Assembly (NCBI RefSeq): GCF_900215205.1
Contig: NZ_OBDY01000012.1
Coordinates: 1 to 64,000, forward strand
Reading direction: 5' to 3'
Source of the DNA: Paractinoplanes atraurantiacus
GTDB taxonomy: Bacteria > Actinomycetota > Actinomycetes > Mycobacteriales > Micromonosporaceae
Length of the DNA stretch: 64,000 bases
Shown here: positions 1-7,359 of the stretch, piece after piece
Layout: each line of letters starts with the position of its first letter
Numbering within the stretch: position 1 is the stretch's first letter
Notes under the pieces: model-generated
Databases searched by the model: none
Told to the model about the DNA's origin: nothing
The model's input: only the letters and a program-made list of their open reading frames with translations
Translations under genes and position numbers: made by a program

Positions 1-317
1 CGCCCGCCTCGCCAAACGACACCACGTCCGGCTCTCCGTCGGCCGGCGCGGCCAGTGCTGGGACAACGCCGTCGCCGAATCGTTTTTCTCGACCATCAAA
101 ACCGAACTCATTCACCGGCAGGCCTGGCCCACCCGGGCTGCGGCCCGACAGGCGATATTCGAGTACATCGAAGGTTGGTACAACATCCGCCGCCGGCACT
201 CCAGCCTTGGCTACCAAAGCCCAGCCGCCTACGAGACTGGCACCAATACCCGGCCGCTAACCGTTCTCAAGGTAGCTTGAGGATCAACACATCGACCCTG
301 TCCGTCGAATCGGGTCA
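1..317 (+). mobile_element. Right end of an IS3-family insertion sequence
   Basis: The end of a DDE transposase is followed by about 37 nt of non-coding DNA. A plausible terminal inverted repeat, GTCCGTCGAATCGGGTCA, ends in the CA dinucleotide typical of IS3-family tips near 317. The left half lies outside the window, so the matching left repeat and target duplication cannot be checked. The boundary at 317 is inferred from the CA rule and from coding-like sequence that starts right after it. Confidence 0.6.
2..280 (+). CDS. IS3-family transposase, C-terminal part (5' end outside the window)
   Basis: This reading frame is open from the window edge to a TGA at 278-280 (92 residues seen). It shows the C-terminal half of an rve/DDE integrase core. 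CWDNAVAESFFSTIKTEL carries the catalytic glutamate, and it is followed by YIEGWYNIRRRHSSLGYQSP, the usual tail of IS3-family OrfB. The protein would cut and rejoin the element ends during copy-out transposition. Its start, the two catalytic aspartates and the frameshifted OrfA partner lie to the left. Whether the element is intact cannot be judged from this window. Confidence 0.9.
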   Translation, partial: ARLAKRHHVRLSVGRRGQCWDNAVAESFFSTIKTELIHRQAWPTRAAARQAIFEYIEGWYNIRRRHSSLGYQSPAAYETGTNTRPLTVLKVA

Positions 318-394
318 GGCCCAAAGATCTCCAGGAAGTGCTGACCCTGCTGCGGACGGAAGGGCCGGTTCATGGGCGGCAGCCGGTGCAGTGA
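317..394 (+). pseudogene. Possible 3' remnant of a gene interrupted by the insertion sequence
   Basis: Directly after the presumed IS tip, one frame reads RPKDLQEVLTLLRTEGPVHG and ends with a TGA at 392-394. The composition looks like a real protein C terminus, and it starts exactly at the IS boundary. This would fit a host gene cut by the insertion. It is only about 25 codons long, the family is not recognised, and chance is possible. Confidence 0.25.
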
Positions 395-417
395 GGGCCT
401 AAACGCGGCGGTCGACC

Positions 418-434
418 ATAGCAATTTTTGCTAT
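418..434. promoter_or_regulatory. Palindromic operator and -10 box of the XRE-nucleotidyltransferase pair
   Basis: ATAGCAA-TTT-TTGCTAT is a perfect 7-bp inverted repeat with a 3-nt centre. It is strikingly AT-rich for this genome. Its right arm runs into TATAGT (432-437), a good -10 box, and the ATG at 444 lies 6 nt after that box, so the message is probably leaderless. A regulator bound here would cover the promoter, as expected for autorepression by the XRE protein encoded next. Confidence 0.65.
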
Positions 435-443
435 AGTCGAATC

Positions 444-962
444 ATGACGAACCGTGGCGAGGTTCTGCGGGACGTGATGCGGGATACCGGCATCACTCAG
501 TCCGAGCTGTCCCGGATCAGTGGGGTCCGTCAGCCGAGCATCAGCCAGTACCTCTCCGGGCACGGGCACCTGAGCGACGACATGCTCGATCGCCTCCTGT
601 CCTGCATGGGATACCGGCTAGAGGTCATTCGGCGCCCCGTCAGGCAGGAGCTGGGCCGCTCACCGAGACGCTCCTGGGAGCTGCACCGCCGGCTCAGCAG
701 CCATCTGACGTCCACAACGTTGGATGAGTGGCGGCCCATCATGCTGCACAATCTCGAACGCTTGCGAGAGGGCACCCGCGGCCAACCCCACCTGCGGAAT
801 CTGGACCGATGGCAACACCTCGTCGACGAGGGCGACCTGACAGGGTTGCACCGCGTGATGACAGGACTCGACACCGACTCGATAGAGATGCGCGAGGTCT
901 CGCCGATGCGCGGTCTGCTGCCTCAGTCCGAGCGCTCCGCGGCTCTGAAGCTGGCGAGCTGA
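444..962 (+). CDS. XRE-family helix-turn-helix protein, probable antitoxin
   Basis: This 172-residue protein has a Cro/C1-type helix-turn-helix near residues 6-45 (ITQSELSRISGVRQPSISQY), followed by a helical region of unknown family. The ATG at 444 is chosen because it directly follows the -10 box and palindrome. An in-frame upstream start at 372 would place the operator inside the gene. The stop overlaps the next start (TGATG), so the two genes are translationally coupled. By analogy with two-gene systems pairing an HTH protein with a nucleotidyltransferase, this is probably the antitoxin and autorepressor. The pairing is visible in the sequence; the function is inferred. The neighbouring IS end fits an accessory region. 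Confidence 0.7.
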   Translation: MTNRGEVLRDVMRDTGITQSELSRISGVRQPSISQYLSGHGHLSDDMLDRLLSCMGYRLEVIRRPVRQELGRSPRRSWELHRRLSSHLTSTTLDEWRPIMLHNLERLREGTRGQPHLRNLDRWQHLVDEGDLTGLHRVMTGLDTDSIEMREVSPMRGLLPQSERSAALKLAS

Positions 963-1525
963 TGCGACGCGATCAACTCGAACATGCAATCCGGACCGCT
1001 TGTCAGATCATCGGACACGACGCTGTGGTCGTCGTCGGTTCCCAATCCATCCTCGGATCCTTCACCGAGGACGAGCTTCCCGCCGAGGCCACCATGTCGA
1101 CCGAGATCGACATTCTTCCGCTCGGCGACGACGGCGGGGACGTCGCAAGACTCGCCGACCTGATCGAAGGCGTCGCCGGTGAATGGTCACCCTTCGAGGA
1201 GCAGCACGGCTTCAGCATCGACGGCGTCGACCTCGACACGGCGATCCTGCCGACCGGCTGGCGGGAGCGGCTGGTCAAAGTCCAAAACGCGAACACCGCT
1301 GCGCTGACCGGAAACCCTCAGTACACGGGCTGGTGCCTCGACAAAGAGGACCTATGTGTCGCGAAGCTGTGCGCTCTCCGCGAGAAGGACCGGAACTTCG
1401 TGGGCGCACTACTCGACGCCGGGCTCGTCGACGCCGACGTCATCGGAGTACGGCTCTCCGAGGTGCCGGCGAAGCACCAGGCCTCCGCCGGTCACGCGAT
1501 CGCATGGCTGGCGGCGAGGTCCTGA
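962..1525 (+). CDS. Nucleotidyltransferase-fold protein, probable toxin
   Basis: This 187-residue protein has features of the polymerase-beta/minimal nucleotidyltransferase fold. VVVVGSQSILGSF gives the GS motif (residues 26-27), and MSTEIDILPL gives the acidic metal-binding strand (E48, D50). The arrangement resembles the DUF6036-like and AbiEii/MenT-like groups, which transfer nucleotides to RNA or protein targets. The ATG at 962 overlaps the preceding TGA, so the gene is in one operon with the XRE gene. A strong hairpin follows. The exact family and the target cannot be set from sequence alone; a housekeeping nucleotidyltransferase of unknown role remains possible. Confidence 0.65.
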   Translation: MRRDQLEHAIRTACQIIGHDAVVVVGSQSILGSFTEDELPAEATMSTEIDILPLGDDGGDVARLADLIEGVAGEWSPFEEQHGFSIDGVDLDTAILPTGWRERLVKVQNANTAALTGNPQYTGWCLDKEDLCVAKLCALREKDRNFVGALLDAGLVDADVIGVRLSEVPAKHQASAGHAIAWLAARS

Positions 1526-1534
1526 AGAAACAGA

Positions 1535-1564
1535 CCGGCGAGGACCTGGGAAGGTCCTCGCCGG
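1535..1564. terminator. Bidirectional hairpin terminator
   Basis: A perfect 13-bp stem (CCGGCGAGGACCT / AGGTCCTCGCCGG) with a 4-nt loop sits between two convergent genes that end at 1525 and 1572. No U tract is present, as is common in actinobacteria. Confidence 0.8.
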
Positions 1565-1571
1565 GGATGCC

Positions 1572-2351
1572 TCAGGACGCCTTGGTGGGGCGCAGGCAGA
1601 GGAGGTAGCCGCCGTCGCTGGCGCTGCCCAGGACGAGGAAGCGCTCGCCCTCCTTGAAGAACTTGTCGCAAGACGTGGACTTGGGGTCGCTTTCGCCCTC
1701 TACGCGGGCCACGACCGAGTAGGCGGCGTCGGAGTCGGCGCAGTCGACCACGTTGGCCTGGGTGCGTTCGGTCTTGTCCTCGGGGATGTCGGTGTCGGCG
1801 GAGATGCAGTCGCCGGCCTTGGCCTCCTTGGCGTCGTCGCCGCCGAAGAGGGCCGAGCCGATGCCGACCTTCAGGGCGATGACGATGATGCCGACGACGA
1901 TCGCGCCGAAGACGCGCAGGAGCACCTTGCCGGCGCCGCCGCTCTTCTTCTCGACCGGGAAGGCCACGTAGTTGGGCGGGGCCTCGCCGCTGTTCGGCGG
2001 CGGGAAACCGCCGGCGTTGGGCGGCGGGAAACCGCCGGGCTGGGCGCCGGGCGGCGGGAAGCCGGGCTGCGGCGCGCCGCCGGGCTGGGCACCCGCGGGC
2101 GGGAAGCCGGGCTGGGCTCCGGCCGGCGGGTAGGCGGGCTGGGTGCCGTCGGGGGTGTAAGCGGGCTGGGCCGGCTGGCCCTGGGGGGCCGGCGGGTAGC
2201 CGGGGTGGTTCTGGGCAGGCGGCGGGAAGCCGGGCTGGCCCTGACCCGCGGGCGGGTAGCCGGGCTGGGGGCCGCCTGCGGGCGGGTAGCCGGGCTGGCC
2301 CTGGCCGGGCGGCGGGTAGTCGCCGCCGAACGGCGGGACGGGGTTGCTCAC
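1572..2351 (-). CDS. LppU/SCO3897-like membrane protein with a proline-rich N terminus
   Basis: The protein has 259 residues and a GTG start. The first ~125 residues are a low-complexity run of PPAGxQPGYPP-type repeats. One transmembrane helix follows (about 145-170), then a ~90-residue exported domain containing a GDC motif and spaced cysteines (GDCISADTD, NVVDCADSDA, STSCDKF, LLCLRP). The C-terminal domain resembles the LppU family of actinobacterial envelope proteins, whose role is unknown. The proline-rich cytosolic tail is typical of actinobacterial single-pass proteins. A GGAAAGGAACC ribosome site precedes the start. The DNA coding for the tail is itself repetitive and prone to length change. 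Confidence 0.7.
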   Translation of the reverse strand: MSNPVPPFGGDYPPPGQGQPGYPPAGGPQPGYPPAGQGQPGFPPPAQNHPGYPPAPQGQPAQPAYTPDGTQPAYPPAGAQPGFPPAGAQPGGAPQPGFPPPGAQPGGFPPPNAGGFPPPNSGEAPPNYVAFPVEKKSGGAGKVLLRVFGAIVVGIIVIALKVGIGSALFGGDDAKEAKAGDCISADTDIPEDKTERTQANVVDCADSDAAYSVVARVEGESDPKSTSCDKFFKEGERFLVLGSASDGGYLLCLRPTKAS

Positions 2352-2450
2352 TGGGGTGGTTCCTTTCCGGGGGCCGGTCGAGGGGGTCGACCGATCGCAG
2401 AGGGACCCTAACGATCGGCCGGACCCGGCCGCGACCCCGTTACCCAGCTT

Positions 2451-3653
2451 TTATCGGCCGCCCGCGCCGGTCGGCGAGGGGGCGCCGGCCGAAGCGGAGG
2501 GCGCCGGCCGGCCCGAGGAGGCGCCGTTGGCGGCGGACGACGACGGCGCGGCAGCACCCGACGGCTTGGCCGCGGCACCCGAGGGCGAAGCGGCGCCGGC
2601 CGAGGGCGCGGCGGCGTCGTCTGCGGGCGTAGCGGCGTCGCCCGCGGAAGGGGCGGCGTCGCCCGCGGAAGGGGCGGCGTCGCCCGCGGAAGGGGCGGCG
2701 TCGTCCGCGGAGGGGGTGCCGTCCTCCGAGAGCGCCGGGGGGATGAGCTCCGACGGAGTCGGGCGGGCGTCGGCCGACGGGGTGGGGCCGAAGGGTGCGT
2801 CCTGCGGGCAGTACGGGTAGCCCAGGTTGCGGGTGTGCCAGGTCTCGCCGGTGTTCGGGTCGGTGCAGTAGCCGCCGCCGAACTGCAGGGGGTTGCCGTT
2901 CTGGTCGAAGACGCGCGCGTTGCGGACCAGGTTGCCGTCCTCGTCGTACACGAATAAGTCGTTGACCGTGTCGTAGGGGTTGCTGGGCTCGTAGCTGCCC
3001 ACGTCGCTGAAGCCGGGCTGCCGGACGTTGTTGTCGGCCGTGGTGAAGCCGGCCAGGCCGAAAATCACCAGAACGGTCGTCGCTGAATAGAGCGCCCACC
3101 GCGGCCACTGCGACAGCCGGACGCCGCGCTTGCCGAGCAGGATCGAACCGGCGATGCCGCCCGCCAGCAGGGCCAGGGCGATGATGTCGCTGCCGCCGAC
3201 GCGGGGCAGCAGGCCGGGGTTGCCCGAGCTGTCGTCCAGGATCATCGCCACGGCCATCGCCACCAGGTAGCCGCGCAGCACCCACCAGGCCGGGCGCAGC
3301 AGCACCAGGAAGTCGCTGGCCTTGGGGTAGCCGATCAGCGGGCCGACCTTGACGTCGGCCTTGTCGAGGACCGGCTGCACCTTGGCCCTGATCTCGGCCG
3401 GGGTCACCCACTTGCCGCGCGGCGGGTCGGGGAAGCCGCCGACGAAGCCGGCCGTGGCGCGCAGCTCCGCCGCGTACGCCGCCGGGGTCCCCAGCCGGTC
3501 GATCAGCGTGCCCGAACCCTCGGCCCGGACCTCCGCCAAGTGTTCCGGCAGATCTTCCAGCAGCTCGTCGCGGGTCGGGCCGGGCAGGTCGGCCAGGGCC
3601 TCCCGGACCGCGGCCACGTAGTCGGCAATCTCGTCCTGCGCCGTGATGTTCAC
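2451..3653 (-). CDS. HAAS-domain membrane protein coupled to PadR
   Basis: This is a 400-residue protein. The N terminus (about 1-65, IADYVAAVREALADLP...LLEDLPEHLAEV) matches the HAAS/DUF1700 helical domain, normally found beside PadR regulators. A set of transmembrane helices follows (about 130-220), then an exported part with YCTDPNTGETW. The last ~110 residues are a Ser/Ala/Pro/Asp tail with a near-perfect 7-residue tandem repeat. The GTG start at 3653 overlaps the stop of the PadR gene (GTGA), so it is the second gene of that operon and is probably controlled by it. The molecular function is not known. The repeat tail is unusual for the family. Confidence 0.7.
   Translation of the reverse strand: MNITAQDEIADYVAAVREALADLPGPTRDELLEDLPEHLAEVRAEGSGTLIDRLGTPAAYAAELRATAGFVGGFPDPPRGKWVTPAEIRAKVQPVLDKADVKVGPLIGYPKASDFLVLLRPAWWVLRGYLVAMAVAMILDDSSGNPGLLPRVGGSDIIALALLAGGIAGSILLGKRGVRLSQWPRWALYSATTVLVIFGLAGFTTADNNVRQPGFSDVGSYEPSNPYDTVNDLFVYDEDGNLVRNARVFDQNGNPLQFGGGYCTDPNTGETWHTRNLGYPYCPQDAPFGPTPSADARPTPSELIPPALSEDGTPSADDAAPSAGDAAPSAGDAAPSAGDAATPADDAAAPSAGAASPSGAAAKPSGAAAPSSSAANGASSGRPAPSASAGAPSPTGAGGR
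2611..2715 (-). repeat. 21-nt tandem repeat in the HAAS gene
   Basis: Three identical 21-nt units (2632-2694; one unit reads GCGGCGTCGCCCGCGGAAGG plus one G) are flanked by diverged copies. Each encodes seven residues of the GDAAPSA type, so copy-number change keeps the frame. This is a minisatellite in the 3' part of the gene. Confidence 0.85.
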
Positions 3654-3979
3654 GCCGTCCCCCGCTCGCGAAGAAGATCGTCCATGGTGGATGCGAAGCC
3701 GCTCCAGGTCTTGGCGGACCGTTCCAGCTCGGCCCGGCCGGCGGGGTTCAGGCCGTAGTACTTGCGATGGGGGCCTTCGTCGCTGGGCACGACATACGTG
3801 GTCAGGAAGCCGGCCGCGAACAAGCGGCGCAGCGTGCCGTAGACCGAGGCGTCACCGACGTCGTCGAGGCCGGCGGCCCGGAGCCTGCGCAGGATGTCGT
3901 AGCCGTAGCCGTCCTCGTCGCGCAGCGCGGCGAGGACGGCCAGATCCAGCACGCCCTTGAGGAGCTGGGTGGTATCCAC
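3650..3979 (-). CDS. PadR-family transcriptional regulator
   Basis: The protein (109 residues from the GTG at 3979) has the winged-helix pattern of PadR: LLKGVLDLAVLAALRDEDGYGYDILRRL, then a wing with VYGTLRRLFAAGFLTTY and HRKYYGLNPAGRAELE. Such proteins repress nearby membrane-protein genes and usually themselves. GTG 3979 is preferred over the GTG at 4000 because the core motif starts at once and a TACTGT -10 box lies 7 nt upstream, giving a leaderless message. The longer form would put the promoter inside the coding region. The stop overlaps the start of the HAAS gene. Confidence 0.85.
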   Translation of the reverse strand: MDTTQLLKGVLDLAVLAALRDEDGYGYDILRRLRAAGLDDVGDASVYGTLRRLFAAGFLTTYVVPSDEGPHRKYYGLNPAGRAELERSAKTWSGFASTMDDLLRERGTA

Positions 3980-3982
3980 GCG

Positions 3983-4016
3983 GTGCACAGTACTGCGCAC
4001 TGCGAAATACCGTCAA
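3983..4016 (-). promoter_or_regulatory. Promoter and palindromic operator of padR
   Basis: On the minus strand, TTGACG (4016-4011) and TACTGT (3992-3987) are 18 nt apart and precede the GTG at 3979. The 18-bp near-palindrome GTGCACAGTACTGCGCAC (3983-4000) covers the -10 box, a natural site for PadR autorepression. The -35 box overlaps the stop codon of nadE (4013-4015), so this promoter lies at the very end of the upstream gene. Confidence 0.6.
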
Positions 4017-4837
4017 GAACGCCACCACGCATCGAGCGGCGTCACCGGCACCGTCCGCTTGTGCCGGGTCGCGAGAAACAGAGACTCGACGCGCTCCGCC
4101 ACCGCGGCGGAGACGTCAGCGCCTTCCAGGTAGTCGTCGATCTCGGCATAGCGAACGCCGAGCGCCTCCTCGTCCGGCAGGGCCGGGCGATCGTCCTCGA
4201 GATCGGCTGTCGGCACCTTCTGCCAGCAAGAAGCCGGGGCGTCCAAATGACGCAACAGAGAAGCCCCTTGGCGCTTGGTCAGGCCGGTCAGCGGCGTGAT
4301 GTCCACACCACCGTCGCCGAACTTGGTGAAGAAGCCGGTCACCGCCTCGGCCGCGTGGTCGGTGCCGACGACCAGCATGTTGAGCTGGCCGGCGACCGAG
4401 TACTGGATGACCATGCGCTCGCGGGCCTTGATGTTGCCGCGGACGAAGTCGCGCACCGGCTCGCCCAGGCCTGCCGCCGTCTCCGCCGCCACCGCGTCCG
4501 AGCTGGGCTTGACGTTGACCGCGATGGACCGGTCGGGCTCGATGAAGCGCAGCGCGATCTGCGCGTCGTCCTCGTCGGCCTGCACGCCGTACGGAAGCCG
4601 GACGGCCACGAACGTCGCGTCGTGTCCCTCGGCCCGCAACTCGGCCGCGGCCGTCTGGCAGAGCTTGCCGGCCAGGGTGCTGTCCTGTCCGCCGCTGATG
4701 CCGAGCACGAAGCCCTTGGCCGGTGTCGACCGCAGGTAGTCCTTGAGGAAGTCGATCCGCTGCCGGATCTCGGCGGCCGCGTCGATGGACGACTTGACGC
4801 CGAGCTCGGCGACGATCTGCTGTCGAAGGTTGGTCAT
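4013..4837 (-). CDS. nadE: Ammonia-dependent NAD synthetase
   Basis: This is a 274-residue cytosolic enzyme that amidates deamido-NAD to NAD with ATP and ammonia, the last step of NAD synthesis. The P-loop-like ATP pyrophosphatase motif GISGGQDS sits at residues 46-53. Further family blocks are VRLPYGVQADEDDAQ, VGTDHAAEAVTGFFTKFGDG and PLTGLTKRQ. The length fits the short NH3-dependent type; no glutaminase domain is present. The ATG overlaps the stop of ppx by 4 nt (ATGA), so the gene is the last of the argA-ppx-nadE run of overlapping genes. Confidence in function is high. Confidence 0.95.
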   Translation of the reverse strand: MTNLRQQIVAELGVKSSIDAAAEIRQRIDFLKDYLRSTPAKGFVLGISGGQDSTLAGKLCQTAAAELRAEGHDATFVAVRLPYGVQADEDDAQIALRFIEPDRSIAVNVKPSSDAVAAETAAGLGEPVRDFVRGNIKARERMVIQYSVAGQLNMLVVGTDHAAEAVTGFFTKFGDGGVDITPLTGLTKRQGASLLRHLDAPASCWQKVPTADLEDDRPALPDEEALGVRYAEIDDYLEGADVSAAVAERVESLFLATRHKRTVPVTPLDAWWRS

Positions 4838-5742
4838 CCCACCAGTTTGTAGGCGATCCCGTCGAGAATGTCGTGTTCGGAGGCGATCACCGAGGTCTGC
4901 CCGGCGCGTTCCATGATGATCCGCAGGATCAGCGCTCCGCCGCCGATCACGTCGGCCCGGCCCGGGTGCATCACGGGCAGTGACCGCCGCTCGGCCACGG
5001 ACATGGCCAGCACGTCGGAGGTGACCGCGGCGACCTGCTCGTAGGTCACCCTCGCGTGGTGGATGCGCGTGGGGTCGTACGAGGGAAGGTCCTCGGCCAG
5101 AGCAACGACGGTCGTGACCGTCCCGGCCAGCCCGACCAGCGTCTTCGCTTCTTTCCCGGGCACCGCGGCGAGCGCGACGTCGACCGCGGCCTCGATGTCC
5201 CGCTCGGCCGCGACGATCTCGGCGGCGGTCGGCGGATCACCGTGCAGGTGACGCTCCGTCATCCGGACGCAGCCGATGTCCATCGAGATGGCATGATCGA
5301 CGCTTTCACTGCCCGTGACGAACTCGGTCGAGCCGCCGCCGATGTCGACGATCAGGTAGGGCTGCTCGGCCTTGAGGCCGGCCACGGCGCCGGCGAACGA
5401 CAGCCGCGCCTCCTCGTCCCCGCTGATCACCTCGGGGTCGACGCCGAGCACGCCGCGGACCATGGCGCGGAAGTCCTGCGCGTTGTCGGCGTCCCGCGAC
5501 GCCGAGGTCGCGCACATGCGCACCTTCGCCACGTCATGCGACGTGATGGAAGCGGCAAAACCGGCAAGAGCTTTCCGCGTACGGGCGATGGCCGCGTCCG
5601 ACAGCCGTCCCGTCCGGTCGACGCCCTCGCCGAGCCGGACGATCTCCATCTGGCGCGTCACATCGGTCAGGCCGCCTTCGATCACGTCCGCGATGAGCAG
5701 GCGGATCGAGTTCGTCCCGCAGTCGATCGCCGCGACTCTCAT
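4834..5742 (-). CDS. ppx: Ppx/GppA-family exopolyphosphatase
   Basis: This 302-residue protein has the ASKHA phosphatase fold. VAAIDCGTNSIRLLIAD forms the first nucleotide/phosphate loop, and YLIVDIGGGSTEFV with a later VGLAGTVTTV gives the second and third. The family hydrolyses inorganic polyphosphate and, in some members, pppGpp. The short length fits the actinobacterial Ppx1/2 type lacking the C-terminal HD-like domains. It overlaps its neighbours by 4 nt at both ends. The linkage ftsB-DUF501-ppx is standard in actinobacteria. Substrate preference between polyphosphate and pppGpp cannot be read from sequence. Confidence 0.9.
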   Translation of the reverse strand: MRVAAIDCGTNSIRLLIADVIEGGLTDVTRQMEIVRLGEGVDRTGRLSDAAIARTRKALAGFAASITSHDVAKVRMCATSASRDADNAQDFRAMVRGVLGVDPEVISGDEEARLSFAGAVAGLKAEQPYLIVDIGGGSTEFVTGSESVDHAISMDIGCVRMTERHLHGDPPTAAEIVAAERDIEAAVDVALAAVPGKEAKTLVGLAGTVTTVVALAEDLPSYDPTRIHHARVTYEQVAAVTSDVLAMSVAERRSLPVMHPGRADVIGGGALILRIIMERAGQTSVIASEHDILDGIAYKLVG

Positions 5743-6233
5743 AGGTGCAGCAGCATTCTCGTGTTTCCCAACGTGTTCGGCTTGACCCGTTCCAGATCGA
5801 GGAATTCGGCCACACCCTCGTCGTACGACCGCAGCAGTTGCTCATAGACGGCGTGCGGCACGGGCGCGCCGTCGATCTCGGTGAACCCGAACGAGCCGAA
5901 GAAGCGGGTCTCGAACGTGAGGCAGAAGACGCGGGCCACGCCGACCTCGCGGGCCACGTCGAGCAGCTGCTCGACGATCCGGCGGCCGATCTTCTGGCCC
6001 CGGGCCGCGGGGTCGACGGCGACCGTGCGGATCTCGGCCAGGTCCTCCCACATGACGTGCAGGGCGCCGCAGCCGTACACCCGGTCGCGGTCGTCGACGG
6101 CGACCCAGAACTCCTGGACCGACTCGTACAGGGTGACCGTCGCCTTGCTCAGCAGCCGGCGGTCGGTGGTGTAGGTGTCGACGAGGTCGCGGATGGCCCG
6201 CACGTCCTTGGTCCTGGCGCGACGGATCTCCAC
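5739..6233 (-). CDS. Amino-acid N-acetyltransferase, ArgA-like (GNAT fold)
   Basis: The protein has 164 residues from the GTG at 6233. The GNAT acetyl-CoA loop is visible as VAVDPAARGQKIGRRIVEQLL, followed by CLTFETRFFGSFGF. The pattern closely fits the short, stand-alone N-acetylglutamate synthase of actinobacteria (Rv2747 type), which starts arginine synthesis from glutamate. The start is set by VEIRRARTKD, one nt after the DUF501 stop; the upstream extension to 6353 would overlap that gene and has no protein-like content. The gene overlaps ppx by 4 nt. A protein N-acetyltransferase role is the alternative. Confidence 0.75.
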   Translation of the reverse strand: MEIRRARTKDVRAIRDLVDTYTTDRRLLSKATVTLYESVQEFWVAVDDRDRVYGCGALHVMWEDLAEIRTVAVDPAARGQKIGRRIVEQLLDVAREVGVARVFCLTFETRFFGSFGFTEIDGAPVPHAVYEQLLRSYDEGVAEFLDLERVKPNTLGNTRMLLHL

Positions 6234-6234
6234 G

Positions 6235-6720
6235 CTAGGAATCCTTGCGCACACAGGGCCCGTCGGCCCACCACGGCTCCACCGCGTCGCGCACCTCGTC
6301 ACCGAACGGGTTGATGCCACGGCCCACGGCGAGCGCGTGCCCGAGGTGCACATGCAGGCATTTCACCCGATCGGGCATGCCGCCGGCGGCCACGTGGGCG
6401 ATCTCGGGCACGTCCTGGATGGCCTTGCGGCGGGTCACGTAGTCCTCGGCCGCCTTCTTGTACTGCTCGGCGAGCTCGGGATCGGTGGACAGGCGCTCCT
6501 GCATGTCGCGCATGACACCGGCCGACTCGAGCCGGCTGCACGCGGCCGTGGCGTGCGGGCAGGTCAAGTAGTAGAGGGTGGGGAACGGGGTGCCGTCCTC
6601 CAGGCGGGGCGACGTCTCCACGACGTCGGGATTTCCGCACGGGCAGCGGTGCGCGATGGCACGGGTGCCCCGGGGACGGCGGCCCAGCTGGGCCTCGACA
6701 ATGTCCAGGTCGTCTTGCAT
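6235..6720 (-). CDS. DUF501 domain protein
   Basis: This conserved actinobacterial protein of unknown function has 161 residues. It contains the family signatures AIAHRCPCGNPDVVETSP, PFPTLYYLTCPHA and GMPDRVKCLHVHLGHALA. Its cysteines and histidines (CPCG, CPH, CLHVH) could bind a metal. It sits 1 nt after the divIC/ftsB stop and 1 nt before the acetyltransferase start, so the four genes ftsB-DUF501-argA-ppx almost certainly share a transcript. Linkage to a division gene is conserved, but no role is established. Confidence 0.85.
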   Translation of the reverse strand: MQDDLDIVEAQLGRRPRGTRAIAHRCPCGNPDVVETSPRLEDGTPFPTLYYLTCPHATAACSRLESAGVMRDMQERLSTDPELAEQYKKAAEDYVTRRKAIQDVPEIAHVAAGGMPDRVKCLHVHLGHALAVGRGINPFGDEVRDAVEPWWADGPCVRKDS

Positions 6721-6721
6721 C

Positions 6722-7270
6722 TTATTCAGAGGACTCCGTGTCAGCGGCTCGAACGCTGTTCCACATGGTGTCGTACCAGGGGCCGGATGCGGCCGCCGGA
6801 TCTTTCTCCCCGGCCTCGGCGGCGGCGCCGGCCGGGTCGTTCAGCACGAGCAGGGGAGTCTCCCCCGGGCGTACATAGAAAAGCTTTTCCCGGGCCTGGG
6901 CCCGCACATATTCCGGGTCGTTCCATTTCTGGAGCTCTTGCGACGTCTGTGCGATCTTTTCGCGCTGGGTGGCCTGGTCGGCCTCGAGCTGCTCGATCTG
7001 CGACCGCTGCGCGAGATAGACCCGCAAGGGATAGGTGTACGCCAGGGCCAGCGCGATCAACACGATGATGAGCACGGTGGCCCGGCCGGTGAGCGCGCGC
7101 GGGCGCGGCGCCACCGTCCGTTTCGTGGTGCCCCGGCTGACCGTGACCGTGCGCCGCGAGGCGGAGGGCCGGTTGCGCTGGATGCGGGTGGAGCCGGTGG
7201 TCCGCACGCGCGCCGAACCGGGGCGGCGGGCCGGGCCCTGACCGCTCGGTGCTCGTCGCTGTGTCGTCAC
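6722..7270 (-). CDS. Septum formation initiator, FtsB/DivIC family
   Basis: The 182-residue protein has a basic, disordered cytosolic N terminus (about 1-62), one transmembrane helix (about 64-82, VLIIVLIALALAYTYP), a coiled coil (QRSQIEQLEADQATQREKIAQTSQ), then the DivIC signature NDPEYVRAQAREKLFYVRPG. The family forms the FtsQ-FtsL-FtsB scaffold of the divisome. The long basic N terminus is usual in actinobacteria. It lies downstream of eno, a typical arrangement, and 1 nt before DUF501. Confidence 0.9.
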   Translation of the reverse strand: MTTQRRAPSGQGPARRPGSARVRTTGSTRIQRNRPSASRRTVTVSRGTTKRTVAPRPRALTGRATVLIIVLIALALAYTYPLRVYLAQRSQIEQLEADQATQREKIAQTSQELQKWNDPEYVRAQAREKLFYVRPGETPLLVLNDPAGAAAEAGEKDPAAASGPWYDTMWNSVRAADTESSE

Positions 7271-7359
7271 CCTGCTCCCCCGCTCGCTGTGCCGCCCGCT
7301 TCCGGAAACCTATGCCCCGGAAAGCGGGCGCCACAACTCCATGATCTAGCGGGCGCTCG

